A DNA stretch of 38,772 nt, taken from positions 9,692 through 48,463 of the forward strand of contig NZ_JBCFBA010000008.1 of the NCBI RefSeq assembly GCF_038562415.1. The letters run 5' to 3'. The notes below the pieces were generated by a model that was given only the letters and a program-made list of their open reading frames with translations, was not told the origin of the DNA and did no database searches. Below, in pieces: positions 32,048-38,772 of the stretch. Numbering within the stretch: position 1 is the first letter of the stretch; each line of letters begins with the position of its first letter. The translations under genes were made by a program, and so were the position numbers. This stretch comes from Solidesulfovibrio sp. (GTDB lineage: Bacteria > Desulfobacterota > Desulfovibrionia > Desulfovibrionales > Desulfovibrionaceae).

Positions 32048-32956
32048 CTATTTGCGGCGACGCCAATACCCGGCCAGGAGCGCCGCGCCGAGCAGCAGGC
32101 CGTTGACCAGGGTGCGCGATTCGCCGAGGAACTGGAGCCAGCCCATGAGCGTCTCCAGGAAAAGCGCCGCCAGGATGGGGCGCAACAGGTTGCCCGGGCC
32201 GCCGATGACCAGAAACAGCAGGGCCTTGAGCGAGAGCTCCAGGCTGAACTGCTCGGGGCTGATAAAGCCCGTGTAATGCCCGTGGATAGCGCCGGCCGCC
32301 GCCGACAGCCCGCCGCCCAGGCCGAAGGACACCGCCCGCGTGGCCGCCCGGTCGATGCCCAGGCTCGAGGCGGCGTGGCGGTCGTCGCGGCAGGCGGCCA
32401 GAGCCCGCCCCAGCCGGCTGTCGCGGATGGCCAGGAACAGATAGGCCCCCAGCGCCAGCAGCAGGGTAAACAGGAAAAACGTCACCCGGTCGCCGCCGAG
32501 CGCGCCGACAACGGGCAGGGCGAGCTTGTGCTCGACCATAAGCCCCGCCGCGCCGCCCGTAAGCCCCTCCAGGCTGAGGGCCACGTTGACGCACACCAGG
32601 GACACGCACAGGGTGGCCATGGCCAGAAACCCTTCGCCCAGCCGCTCCATGGGCCGGCTGACCAGTCCCGCCAACAGGCCCGTGCCGAGGACCACCCCGG
32701 GCACGATGACCAGGGTGGCCCCGGGAAAGCGGGCGTGCAGCAGCACCGAGGCGTAGGCGCCGATGCCGGCGAAGGCGGCCTGGGCCAGGGAGATCTGGCC
32801 GCCGAGTCCCAGGCAGAAATTGAGCGCCAGGACGTTTATGGCCAAAAACATGTGCTGGTTGACGCCCAGGAGCCTGTGGGCGGGCGTGAAAAGGCCGATG
32901 GCCACCAGGGCCGCGAAAAAAAGGGCCAGCGAGGCCTTGCGGGACACGGCCGGCAT
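32048..32956 (-). CDS. livM: Branched-chain amino acid ABC transporter permease LivM
   Basis: The 302-residue inner-membrane permease has about eight hydrophobic segments. Family signatures are NVLALNFCLGLGGQISLAQAAFAGIGAYASVLL, GFLAMATLCVSLV, GRALAACRDDRHAASSLGID (the cytoplasmic loop that contacts the ATPase) and GFISPEQFSLELSLKALLFLVIGGPGNLLRPILAALFLE. The ATG at 32956 (MPAVSRKAS) follows the livH stop after two bases, so the permeases are translated together. Downstream, where livG and livF are usual, lie instead the AT-rich promoter and lipoprotein genes. Confidence 0.93.
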   Translation of the reverse strand: MPAVSRKASLALFFAALVAIGLFTPAHRLLGVNQHMFLAINVLALNFCLGLGGQISLAQAAFAGIGAYASVLLHARFPGATLVIVPGVVLGTGLLAGLVSRPMERLGEGFLAMATLCVSLVCVNVALSLEGLTGGAAGLMVEHKLALPVVGALGGDRVTFFLFTLLLALGAYLFLAIRDSRLGRALAACRDDRHAASSLGIDRAATRAVSFGLGGGLSAAAGAIHGHYTGFISPEQFSLELSLKALLFLVIGGPGNLLRPILAALFLETLMGWLQFLGESRTLVNGLLLGAALLAGYWRRRK

Positions 32957-32958
32957 GG

Positions 32959-33828
32959 TCAGGGCCGCTCGCCTTCGCTCTCGGCCGGGGCGGCCACGAG
33001 CAGGATGATGATCAGCGCATAGGTGGCGGTTTCCTTGAGCTCCCCGGACAGCACCAGCACCAGCGCCGCCTCGCACAGCCCCAGGGCCAGCCCGCCGGCG
33101 AAGACCTTGCCCAGCGAGGTGTAGCCGCCGATGGTGGCCGCGGCGAAGCCCTTGAGCCCCAGCCCCAACCCCATGTCGTAGCGCAGCCCGGTCTGCGGCC
33201 CGACGGCCAGGGCGGCCAGCGAGGCCAGCGCCCCGGCCAGGGCGAAGGACAACGAATGGCACAGCACGGGGTTTATGCCCATAAGCCGCGCGGCCACGGC
33301 GTTTTGCGAGGTGGCCCGCAGCGCCCGGCCCAGGCGGGCGTACTTGAGGAAGGCGCCGAGCACGGCCATGGCGCAAAGGGCCAGGGCCAGGCCCGTCACC
33401 GTGTCGCGCCCCAGGAACAGCGGCCCCAGGCGAAGGTCGGGAAGCGGCAGCAGGCGCGGCGGCATCAGCGGATTCTTGCCCCAGGCCAGGATGGCCACGC
33501 CCTGGAAGACCAGGCTCGCCGCCACGGTGAGCATGAGCTGCCGCAGGGGCGAGGCGCGAAGCGTCAGGCCCAGCGTGGTGGAAAAAAGGACCCGGCCGAG
33601 CAGGAAGCCGGCCAGGGCGGCCGCCGCCACGGCCAGCAGCGGGGAGAGATGCGTGACGCCGGCCAGGGTGGCGATGCCCAGGCCCCCCAGCAGCAGCAGC
33701 TCGCCCTGGGCGAAGTTGATCAGGCGGCTGGCGCAGTAGATCAGCGAAAAGCCCAGGGCCATGAGGCCGTAAACGGCTCCCAGGGCCAAGCCGGAATTGA
33801 CGATCTGGGCCAGGTACAGGGCAAGCAA
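32959..33828 (-). CDS. livH: Branched-chain amino acid ABC transporter permease LivH
   Basis: The 289-residue membrane protein is partner of LivM. The N-terminal NSGLALGAVYGLMALGFSLIYCASRLINFAQGELLLLGG is the family hallmark. The later GRALRATSQNAVAARLMGINP is the ATPase-contact loop, and GLGLKGFAAATIGGYTSLGKVFAGGLALGL is near the end. There is no ATG near the conserved start. TTG at 33828 (LLALYLAQIVNSG) with GAGG about six bases upstream is the best choice. A strong terminator (33860-33898) separates it from the FG-GAP gene, so its promoter should lie within about 30 bases of that terminator or be read-through. Confidence 0.88.
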   Translation of the reverse strand: MLALYLAQIVNSGLALGAVYGLMALGFSLIYCASRLINFAQGELLLLGGLGIATLAGVTHLSPLLAVAAAALAGFLLGRVLFSTTLGLTLRASPLRQLMLTVAASLVFQGVAILAWGKNPLMPPRLLPLPDLRLGPLFLGRDTVTGLALALCAMAVLGAFLKYARLGRALRATSQNAVAARLMGINPVLCHSLSFALAGALASLAALAVGPQTGLRYDMGLGLGLKGFAAATIGGYTSLGKVFAGGLALGLCEAALVLVLSGELKETATYALIIILLVAAPAESEGERP

Positions 33829-33859
33829 GGCGACCTCGCTGGGCCTTGGCGCTTTGACG

Positions 33860-33898
33860 AAAAAACGGGGGAACCGCCGCGCGACGCGGTTCCCCCGT
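33860..33898 (-). terminator. Strong intrinsic terminator after the FG-GAP gene
   Basis: Arms 33865-33877 and 33886-33898 pair perfectly over 13 bases. On the minus strand the hairpin is followed by six T residues (plus-strand A run 33860-33865). It lies 26 bases after the stop of the FG-GAP gene and 32 bases before the livH start, insulating the liv locus. Confidence 0.9.
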
Positions 33899-33923
33899 GG
33901 GCTTGCGCAGGGGAGGCGGAAGG

Positions 33924-35588
33924 CTATTCCGTGCCCTGGTCGATGCCGAACTCGCCGGGCTGGCCCATGCTCGACGTGTCGAGCTTGTAGGCCAGCACGA
34001 TGGTGCGCCGGGCGTAGACGCCCACGGCGCCGGGCCAGGTGTTGAGGCAGACCACGAGCTCCTTCTGGCCGTCGTTGTCGATGTCGGACAGGGCGTAGCC
34101 GGTGATGGTGCCCTTGATGCGCCGGGTCTTCCACAGCAGGTTCATGCCCACGCCGTCCCAGTACAGGGAATGGATCTCGCCCTGGGAGAAGGTGCGGAAG
34201 GTCTCGAAGAACTGGGCGGCCAGGGAGATGTTCTTGCTGACCAGCAGTTCGGAGCGGTCATCCTTGTCCAGGTTGGCCACGATCATGGGCAGGGGGATGT
34301 AGTAGTAGGTCCAGAGGTGGTCGGTCTTGGGCTTTTCCATGGGGGCCATGAGCGGGTCGAATTCCAGGCCGATGGCCGAGCCGCAGTATTCCTCTTCCGT
34401 GGCGGCCACGCGCTCGCCCTTGGCCGTGTAGACGACCAGGTGGTCGCGGTCGTCGTTGAGCACGACCTTGTAGCCGCTTTTCTCGGGCAGGTAGACGAAG
34501 TTGAAGGGATTGGCCTTGCTCGGCAGGTTGAGCCTGGTGGACAGGGCGGGCTGGCCGCCGGAGAAGATGACGTTGTGCACGCCCTGGACGAACAGTTCCT
34601 TCGGCTCGCCCTTGGAGCCCACGAGCTGGCGGGTGAAGTCGGGCGGCACGGCGGCCACGTTCATGTAGAGCTTGATGTCCTTGTAGAGCTCCTTGATCTG
34701 GTTGCCTTCCAGGGACAGGATGAACGAGCGCGGCTCCTTGAAGTAGCTGGCCGAGACGATGATCTCGGCCTTGCCGTCGCCGTTGATGTCGAGCGTGCTG
34801 ACCTTGAGCAGCTTGAGGTTGGGCGAGACCTGGTAGCGGGCGATGGGCAGCAGTTGGCGGTCCTTGTAGACGTAGGTCTCGATGGAATCCTTGGTCATGA
34901 TGACGACTTCGTTTTTCCCGTCGCCATTGAGGTCGTCGATGGCGATGCCGCCGGAGACGATGGGCATGGACTGGCTGCGCCACACGCCCGGGGTGTCGGA
35001 CGGGCCGGCGTAGCGGAAGCTCGGGTTCAAGTAGACTTTCTGGTTCTCGCTGGTCTGGTTGACCACGAAATCCGGGTTCATCTGGTTGATGGACTGGCCG
35101 CCGGCGCCTTGTGCCGCGCCGGGGGCGGCCGGGCGCTGGAAGATCTCGTTGTTGAGCGACTGGGCGGCCCGCTCCATGGCCGGGATGAGGTCGGCCAGCT
35201 TGGCGGTGAAGTTCTTCGGCCATTTCTTGCCGTCGCGCCCCAGCACCGTGATGTCGACGCTGGCCTGCTCGCCGGACACGGTCAGGGAGCCGTAGGCCAG
35301 AAAGTCGGCGCCGATGTCGGCCAGGGCTTTCCTGGCTTCGGCCTCCGAAGCCGGGGCCTTGGCCAGGCGGGCCGTGACCTTGCCCTTGTCCACCGGCGCG
35401 AGGTGGCCGGGCCAGTTCATGCGCGATTCGAGCATGCTCTGGGCGCCCTGGCTGAGGTATTGGTATTTTTCGGGGCCGTGGATGGCGAAGGGGGCCACGG
35501 CGTAGGTTTTGACGTCGGCGGCGAGCGCCGTGGACGACAGGCACAACACGGCCGCGACCAGCAGGACGAGGCGACGGAACAGCGTCAT
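33924..35588 (-). CDS. Exported FG-GAP/VCBS beta-propeller protein with TolB-N/CsgG-like front domain
   Basis: The 554-residue exported protein has a signal peptide (about 1-23, LVLLVAAVLCLSSTALA-AD). An N-terminal alpha/beta domain (about 24-160) with TYAVAPFAIHGPEKYQYL, LADIGADFLAYGSLTVSG and VDITVLGRDG resembles the TolB-N/CsgG-type fold. The rest holds FG-GAP repeats with calcium-binding-like loops: IDDLNGDGKNEVVI, LDINGDGKAEIIV, VANLDKDDRSELLV and SDIDNDGQKELVV. Such repeats form a beta-propeller used for binding proteins or sugars at the cell surface. The ATG at 35588 has GGAGG eight bases upstream. It is transcribed alone, ended by the 33860 terminator, and is divergent from the glycoside hydrolase gene. 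Its ligand is unknown. Confidence 0.82.
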   Translation of the reverse strand: MTLFRRLVLLVAAVLCLSSTALAADVKTYAVAPFAIHGPEKYQYLSQGAQSMLESRMNWPGHLAPVDKGKVTARLAKAPASEAEARKALADIGADFLAYGSLTVSGEQASVDITVLGRDGKKWPKNFTAKLADLIPAMERAAQSLNNEIFQRPAAPGAAQGAGGQSINQMNPDFVVNQTSENQKVYLNPSFRYAGPSDTPGVWRSQSMPIVSGGIAIDDLNGDGKNEVVIMTKDSIETYVYKDRQLLPIARYQVSPNLKLLKVSTLDINGDGKAEIIVSASYFKEPRSFILSLEGNQIKELYKDIKLYMNVAAVPPDFTRQLVGSKGEPKELFVQGVHNVIFSGGQPALSTRLNLPSKANPFNFVYLPEKSGYKVVLNDDRDHLVVYTAKGERVAATEEEYCGSAIGLEFDPLMAPMEKPKTDHLWTYYYIPLPMIVANLDKDDRSELLVSKNISLAAQFFETFRTFSQGEIHSLYWDGVGMNLLWKTRRIKGTITGYALSDIDNDGQKELVVCLNTWPGAVGVYARRTIVLAYKLDTSSMGQPGEFGIDQGTE

Positions 35589-35889
35589 AAGGGTTTCCTC
35601 CGGGTCCCGCCAGGGACCGATTTGTCCGGGGACGCGGCCAGGGACTGGGGCCGGCGGCCGCGCGCCCTGCATTACTATCAAAGCCGAGGCCCTTGCAAGG
35701 GCGGGAATCGCCCCTTGCCAAGCGGCAATTGATGGTTTCGGGGTAAGACGTTGCCGTGTGGTCGTCCGGCCGCCCGCCGGGTTACACGGCCATTGGCGCC
35801 GCGATGTCGCCGAAACGTCGCCGTTCGAGGCTTGCCAGAATTGCTTCCCGGGGATAGACGCTTGCCCGTTTCCGTTGGGGAGTGGCCTT
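35589..35889. promoter_or_regulatory. Divergent intergenic region
   Basis: This 301-base gap serves the FG-GAP gene (minus) and the glycoside hydrolase gene (plus). It contains the perfect 14-bp palindrome GCCCTTGCAAGGGC (35689-35702) and a related CCCCTTGCCAAGCGG just to its right. TTGCAA with TAGTAA about 15 bases away on the minus strand is a weak promoter candidate. No open frame here appears coding. Confidence 0.4.
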
Positions 35890-37488
35890 ATGCCTTTGTT
35901 TGGGTTTTGTCGCCTTTGCGTCTGGGTCTTGGTTTTTTCGTCTTTTTATCAATACGGCCTCGCCGCGGCCGGCGAGACGGCCGGCACCGTGGTGGTGGAC
36001 GCCTCCCGGACCGTCCGGCCGACGAGCCGGGAACTGCTCGGCATCAACGTCAACTATCTCCTGGACGACGACGCCAACCGCCGCCCCGGGGCCAAGCCGC
36101 TGGCCCGGGCCATCCTGGACCTCGGCGTCGGCACCCTGCGCTATCCCGGGGGCGAGAAAGCCGACGGCATGCTCTGGGCCAGGCCGCCGTTTCGCAAGCC
36201 CGAGCCGACCCTGGCCCGGCTCGGCCCCGAGGAATGGCCTTCCAACGACGCCCGGGTTTTCGACCTCAAAACCCAGCGCTTCGTCCGCCGGCCCCTGGAC
36301 CTCGACGCCTTCATCCGGCTGTGCCGCCGCACCGGCGCGGAACCGGTCATCGTCGTGGCCTACGACTCCATGTACAAGCCCGGCCTGCCCGGGGAGACGG
36401 TGCCGGATCTGGCCAGGCTGCTCGAAAACGCCGTTTCCCTCGTGCGCTACGCCAACATCGAGCGGGGCTACGGCATCAAGTACTGGGAGATCGGCAACGA
36501 ATCCTATTACTACGTCTACAACGGCGGCGCCCGGGCGACCGACTACGCCCGGGATTTCGTCACCTTCGCCGCGGCCATGAAGGGCGTGGACCCGTCCATC
36601 AAGGTGGGGGCGGGCGGCCCGGCCGGCACCGACGACGTGGGCGCCCTGGACAACCTGCACGGCGAGGCCACGCCCTGGTGGCGCGAGGTGTTCGGCAAGG
36701 CCGCCGGCGGCATCGATTTCGTCTCGGTCCACGAATACCCGTGTTACGAATGGTACGGCTACGACTACTACCGGCAAAACCCGGTGCGCATGCAGGCCGT
36801 GGACGCCATCGACGCGGCGGCCCGGCGCTACGGCCCGCCGGGGCTGGCCGGGCGGCTGCGCTACCTCATCACCGAGACCAATTCCGCCGACTGGTACGCC
36901 CATCCGCAAAACCTCGGCTGGAAGCACGCCAACACCCTGGGCCACGGGCTCGTGCTGTTCGACATGCTCGGCCAGGCGGTCAGCGACCCGCGCGTGGTCA
37001 CGGTGCAGATCTGGGCCACGCGCTGGCTGCAAAACGAGGCCAACCCCGAATTGTGGGACGCCCTGGACCGCAGAAACGAGCCCCTGGCCACGGGCATGGC
37101 CGTCAAGCTGTTGGCCCAGGGCCTGGGCGACCGCATCGTCTCGGCCACGGACGCGCCCGGGGTGCGGGTGGTGGCCGCCCGCGACGACCGCAAGGGCCGG
37201 CTGACGGTGTACCTGCTCAACAAGGACGCCGCCCGCACCGTGGAGCTGCGCCTGGCCGGCGAAAAGGCCGGCGCCTTCGCCTCCCGCCAGGTCTGGAGCG
37301 GGTCCGGTCCCGAGGATACCCGGCCGCGCCTGTCCAGCGAGCCCGTGGTGGCCGTGCATGACGGCCGGGCCAGCCTCGATCTGCCGGCTGAGTCGCTGAC
37401 CATCCTGCACGTGCCCGTCACGGCCAAGGGCCAGCCGTCCCTGGCCGGGAAGAACGGGGCGCGCGGCAAGGCCAAGCGGTTGGGCTAG
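35890..37488 (+). CDS. Secreted clan GH-A glycoside hydrolase (alpha-L-arabinofuranosidase-like)
   Basis: The 532-residue secreted enzyme has a signal peptide (about 1-27, ending LAAA). The catalytic barrel shows LLGINVNYLLDDD, ILDLGVGTLRYPGGEKAD, the acid/base glutamate in KYWEIGNESYY (Glu204), FVSVHEYPCYEWYGYDYY and the nucleophile candidate in YLITETNSADW (Glu329). A C-terminal beta domain (about 420-520, LTVYLLNKDAARTVELRL) follows. This is the layout of GH51/GH39-like retaining enzymes that remove arabinose or xylose units. The true substrate is not clear. GGGGAG lies seven bases before the ATG at 35890. Polysaccharide hydrolases are unusual in sulfate reducers, and no sugar transporter lies nearby. 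The stop overlaps the convergent yibE/F gene by four bases. Confidence 0.8.
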   Translation: MPLFGFCRLCVWVLVFSSFYQYGLAAAGETAGTVVVDASRTVRPTSRELLGINVNYLLDDDANRRPGAKPLARAILDLGVGTLRYPGGEKADGMLWARPPFRKPEPTLARLGPEEWPSNDARVFDLKTQRFVRRPLDLDAFIRLCRRTGAEPVIVVAYDSMYKPGLPGETVPDLARLLENAVSLVRYANIERGYGIKYWEIGNESYYYVYNGGARATDYARDFVTFAAAMKGVDPSIKVGAGGPAGTDDVGALDNLHGEATPWWREVFGKAAGGIDFVSVHEYPCYEWYGYDYYRQNPVRMQAVDAIDAAARRYGPPGLAGRLRYLITETNSADWYAHPQNLGWKHANTLGHGLVLFDMLGQAVSDPRVVTVQIWATRWLQNEANPELWDALDRRNEPLATGMAVKLLAQGLGDRIVSATDAPGVRVVAARDDRKGRLTVYLLNKDAARTVELRLAGEKAGAFASRQVWSGSGPEDTRPRLSSEPVVAVHDGRASLDLPAESLTILHVPVTAKGQPSLAGKNGARGKAKRLG

Positions 37489-38708
37489 GGGGCGTCGTCG
37501 CGGCGACCGGGCCCGCGGCGCAGCAACATTCCCCCGGCCACGGCCGTCAGCGGCGCGGCCGTGACCAGGCCGAAACTGCCCACCAGCGTGTTGGCGATCT
37601 CGGCGGCCACGTGGGGCATGGTGGCGGCGTTTATAAGCGGCACGCCCTGGGCCATGACCACCATGAGCAGGGCCAGCCCGCCGCCGCAGTAGGCCAGCAG
37701 CAGCGTGGTGGCCATGGTGCCCACCACCACCCGTCCCACCCGCAGGCCCGACAGGCACAGCGGCCAGCCCCCGATGCCCGGATGGTGGGCGGCCACCTCG
37801 CACTGGCTGGCGGCCACGTCCATGGCCACGTCCATGATGGCGCCGCTGGCGCCCAGGCAAATGGCGGCCAGAAACATCCGGCCCAGGTTCAAGTGGGCGT
37901 AGCCGGTATACAGCAGGGTCTCGGCAAAGGGCATGACCGCGCCGGGCAGGGCAAAGCCCCGGGCCGTGGCCAGCGACAGCAGGCAGGTCACGGCCACGCC
38001 GCCAAGCGACCCCAGATAGGCGGCCAGCGACCGCCGCGACAGCCCGCCCACCAGGAAGACGATGCCGGCCATGAGCAGGGCCAGCACGCCCAACGCCGTC
38101 AGCAGCGGATCGAAGCCGCGCAGGAACAGCGGCACCAGCACCTTCCACAACAGCAGCGCCGCGAACACGAAGGACAGCACGGCCTTGACCCCGGTCCAGC
38201 CGGCGTAGACGGCCAGGGCCAGGGCGAAAAGCCCGAGCAGCGCCCCTTGGAGCGTCAGGCGCCAATGGTCCTGGGCCACGGCCGAGACGATCTCGCCGTT
38301 TCGAAGCGACAGCACGAGCAGCGCCGTGTCGCCCGGGGCGAAGACCTTGTCGAACTCCAGCTTGCCGAGCAGGAGGTTGTCCGCGACGATGGGCCGGCCG
38401 GCGAAGGGGCCGGACAGCGGCTCGGCCGTGACCCGCTGCTCGCCCTCGCGCACGATGCCGTACTGGCGCACGTGGGCGTCGTCCACGGCCAGCACCCTGG
38501 CCTTGACCTGCACGGCGTCGACCGGCAGGCGCTCCTCGAAGCCGGTGGGCGCGAACCACAGGCCCGCGGTGAGGGCGGCGATACAAAGGACAAACAGCGC
38601 TTCGCGGCGCGGCAGGCCGTCGCGAACGCGCCGTCGGGACGGCCCGGTCGCGTCTGGGGCGCAATTGCCGGGCCTTGGCCAGGGGCAGGCGGTTTTCCCG
38701 TCTCGCAT
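37485..38708 (-). CDS. YibE/F-family membrane protein
   Basis: The 407-residue inner-membrane protein has a basic N-terminus, one early helix (about 37-53) and a periplasmic beta-rich domain (about 60-145, VQVKARVLAVDDAHVRQYG and FAPGDTALLVLSLRNGEI). About seven further helices (about 150-395) include GLFALALAVYAGWTGVKAVLSFVFAALLLWKVLVP, GASGAIMDVAMDVAASQCEV and LAYCGGGLALLMVVMAQG. This is the fused YibE-YibF form seen in Gram-positive and some anaerobic bacteria, whose role is unknown though it may be transport. GGGGAG lies five bases before the ATG. Only 64 bases remain to its left neighbour at the window end. Confidence 0.88.
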   Translation of the reverse strand: MRDGKTACPWPRPGNCAPDATGPSRRRVRDGLPRREALFVLCIAALTAGLWFAPTGFEERLPVDAVQVKARVLAVDDAHVRQYGIVREGEQRVTAEPLSGPFAGRPIVADNLLLGKLEFDKVFAPGDTALLVLSLRNGEIVSAVAQDHWRLTLQGALLGLFALALAVYAGWTGVKAVLSFVFAALLLWKVLVPLFLRGFDPLLTALGVLALLMAGIVFLVGGLSRRSLAAYLGSLGGVAVTCLLSLATARGFALPGAVMPFAETLLYTGYAHLNLGRMFLAAICLGASGAIMDVAMDVAASQCEVAAHHPGIGGWPLCLSGLRVGRVVVGTMATTLLLAYCGGGLALLMVVMAQGVPLINAATMPHVAAEIANTLVGSFGLVTAAPLTAVAGGMLLRRGPGRRDDAP

Positions 38709-38772
38709 TGAGGCTCCCCAACGGATCGCGGGGTTGGCCCGGCCGGACGCCGTTCGTGTCGTCCGCCGGGCC

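Noticed and set aside
35782-38721. A very long minus-strand open frame of almost 1000 codons
   Set aside because: It spans two unrelated genes (the hydrolase and the yibE/F gene) and its translation is Arg/Gly/Ala/His-rich without domains. It is a shadow of GC-rich codons in the true frames.

Overview
The window comes from a very GC-rich, strictly anaerobic deltaproteobacterium, most likely a Desulfovibrio-group sulfate reducer (Desulfovibrionaceae, e.g. a Solidesulfovibrio-like species). This is inferred from a small 7Fe-type ferredoxin whose ligand pattern matches Desulfovibrio africanus ferredoxin III, a four-gene 2-oxoacid:ferredoxin oxidoreductase, flagellar motor genes behind a FliA-type promoter, and several small proteins without a recognised function. 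Forty-one protein genes can be supported. I saw no rRNA or tRNA gene, CRISPR array, transposase or integrase.

Layout. 1-484 is a gene-free block of strong hairpins. 485-2124 (minus) holds an OB/HD-domain exoribonuclease-like gene overlapping tmk. 2250-4787 (plus) holds surE, a response regulator-diguanylate cyclase and a small lipoprotein. 4833-6755 (minus) is motB-motA, in reversed order. 6985-8537 (minus) is a PHP phosphoesterase followed by rplU and rpmA. 8638-10729 (plus) looks like a protein quality-control operon (Trm112-like, Hsp20, HtrA). 10775-11725 (minus) is a glycosyltransferase-like protein. 12128-15564 (plus) runs from the ferredoxin through a YkgJ-type Cys-cluster protein, an unknown, a TPR protein, a helical-repeat protein and a small secreted protein to a strong terminator at 15608. 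Then come corA, an uncharacterised minus-strand gene, a DHH phosphoesterase and queA. 20566-23187 is korDABC, followed by aroE and a DUF1499 protein. mltD (minus), rlmB (plus) and an rluA-family gene (minus, overlapping rlmB tail to tail) follow.

28896-33828 is a branched-chain amino acid ABC transporter locus on the minus strand. Its permease genes (livH-livM) are separated from the binding-protein gene (livK) by two markedly AT-richer genes, a lipoprotein and a helical protein with a hydrophobic C-terminus. This pair has its own sigma70-like promoter and is the best candidate here for an undescribed, horizontally acquired system. No transporter ATPase gene lies in the window. The right end holds an exported FG-GAP beta-propeller protein, a secreted clan GH-A glycoside hydrolase and a YibE/F-family membrane protein.

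A dispersed family of GC-rich hairpin elements recurs in the gaps, mostly just after stop codons (about 10, 387, 4175, 14297, 23217 and 28826). Functional calls rest on motif recognition by eye. No database search was run.
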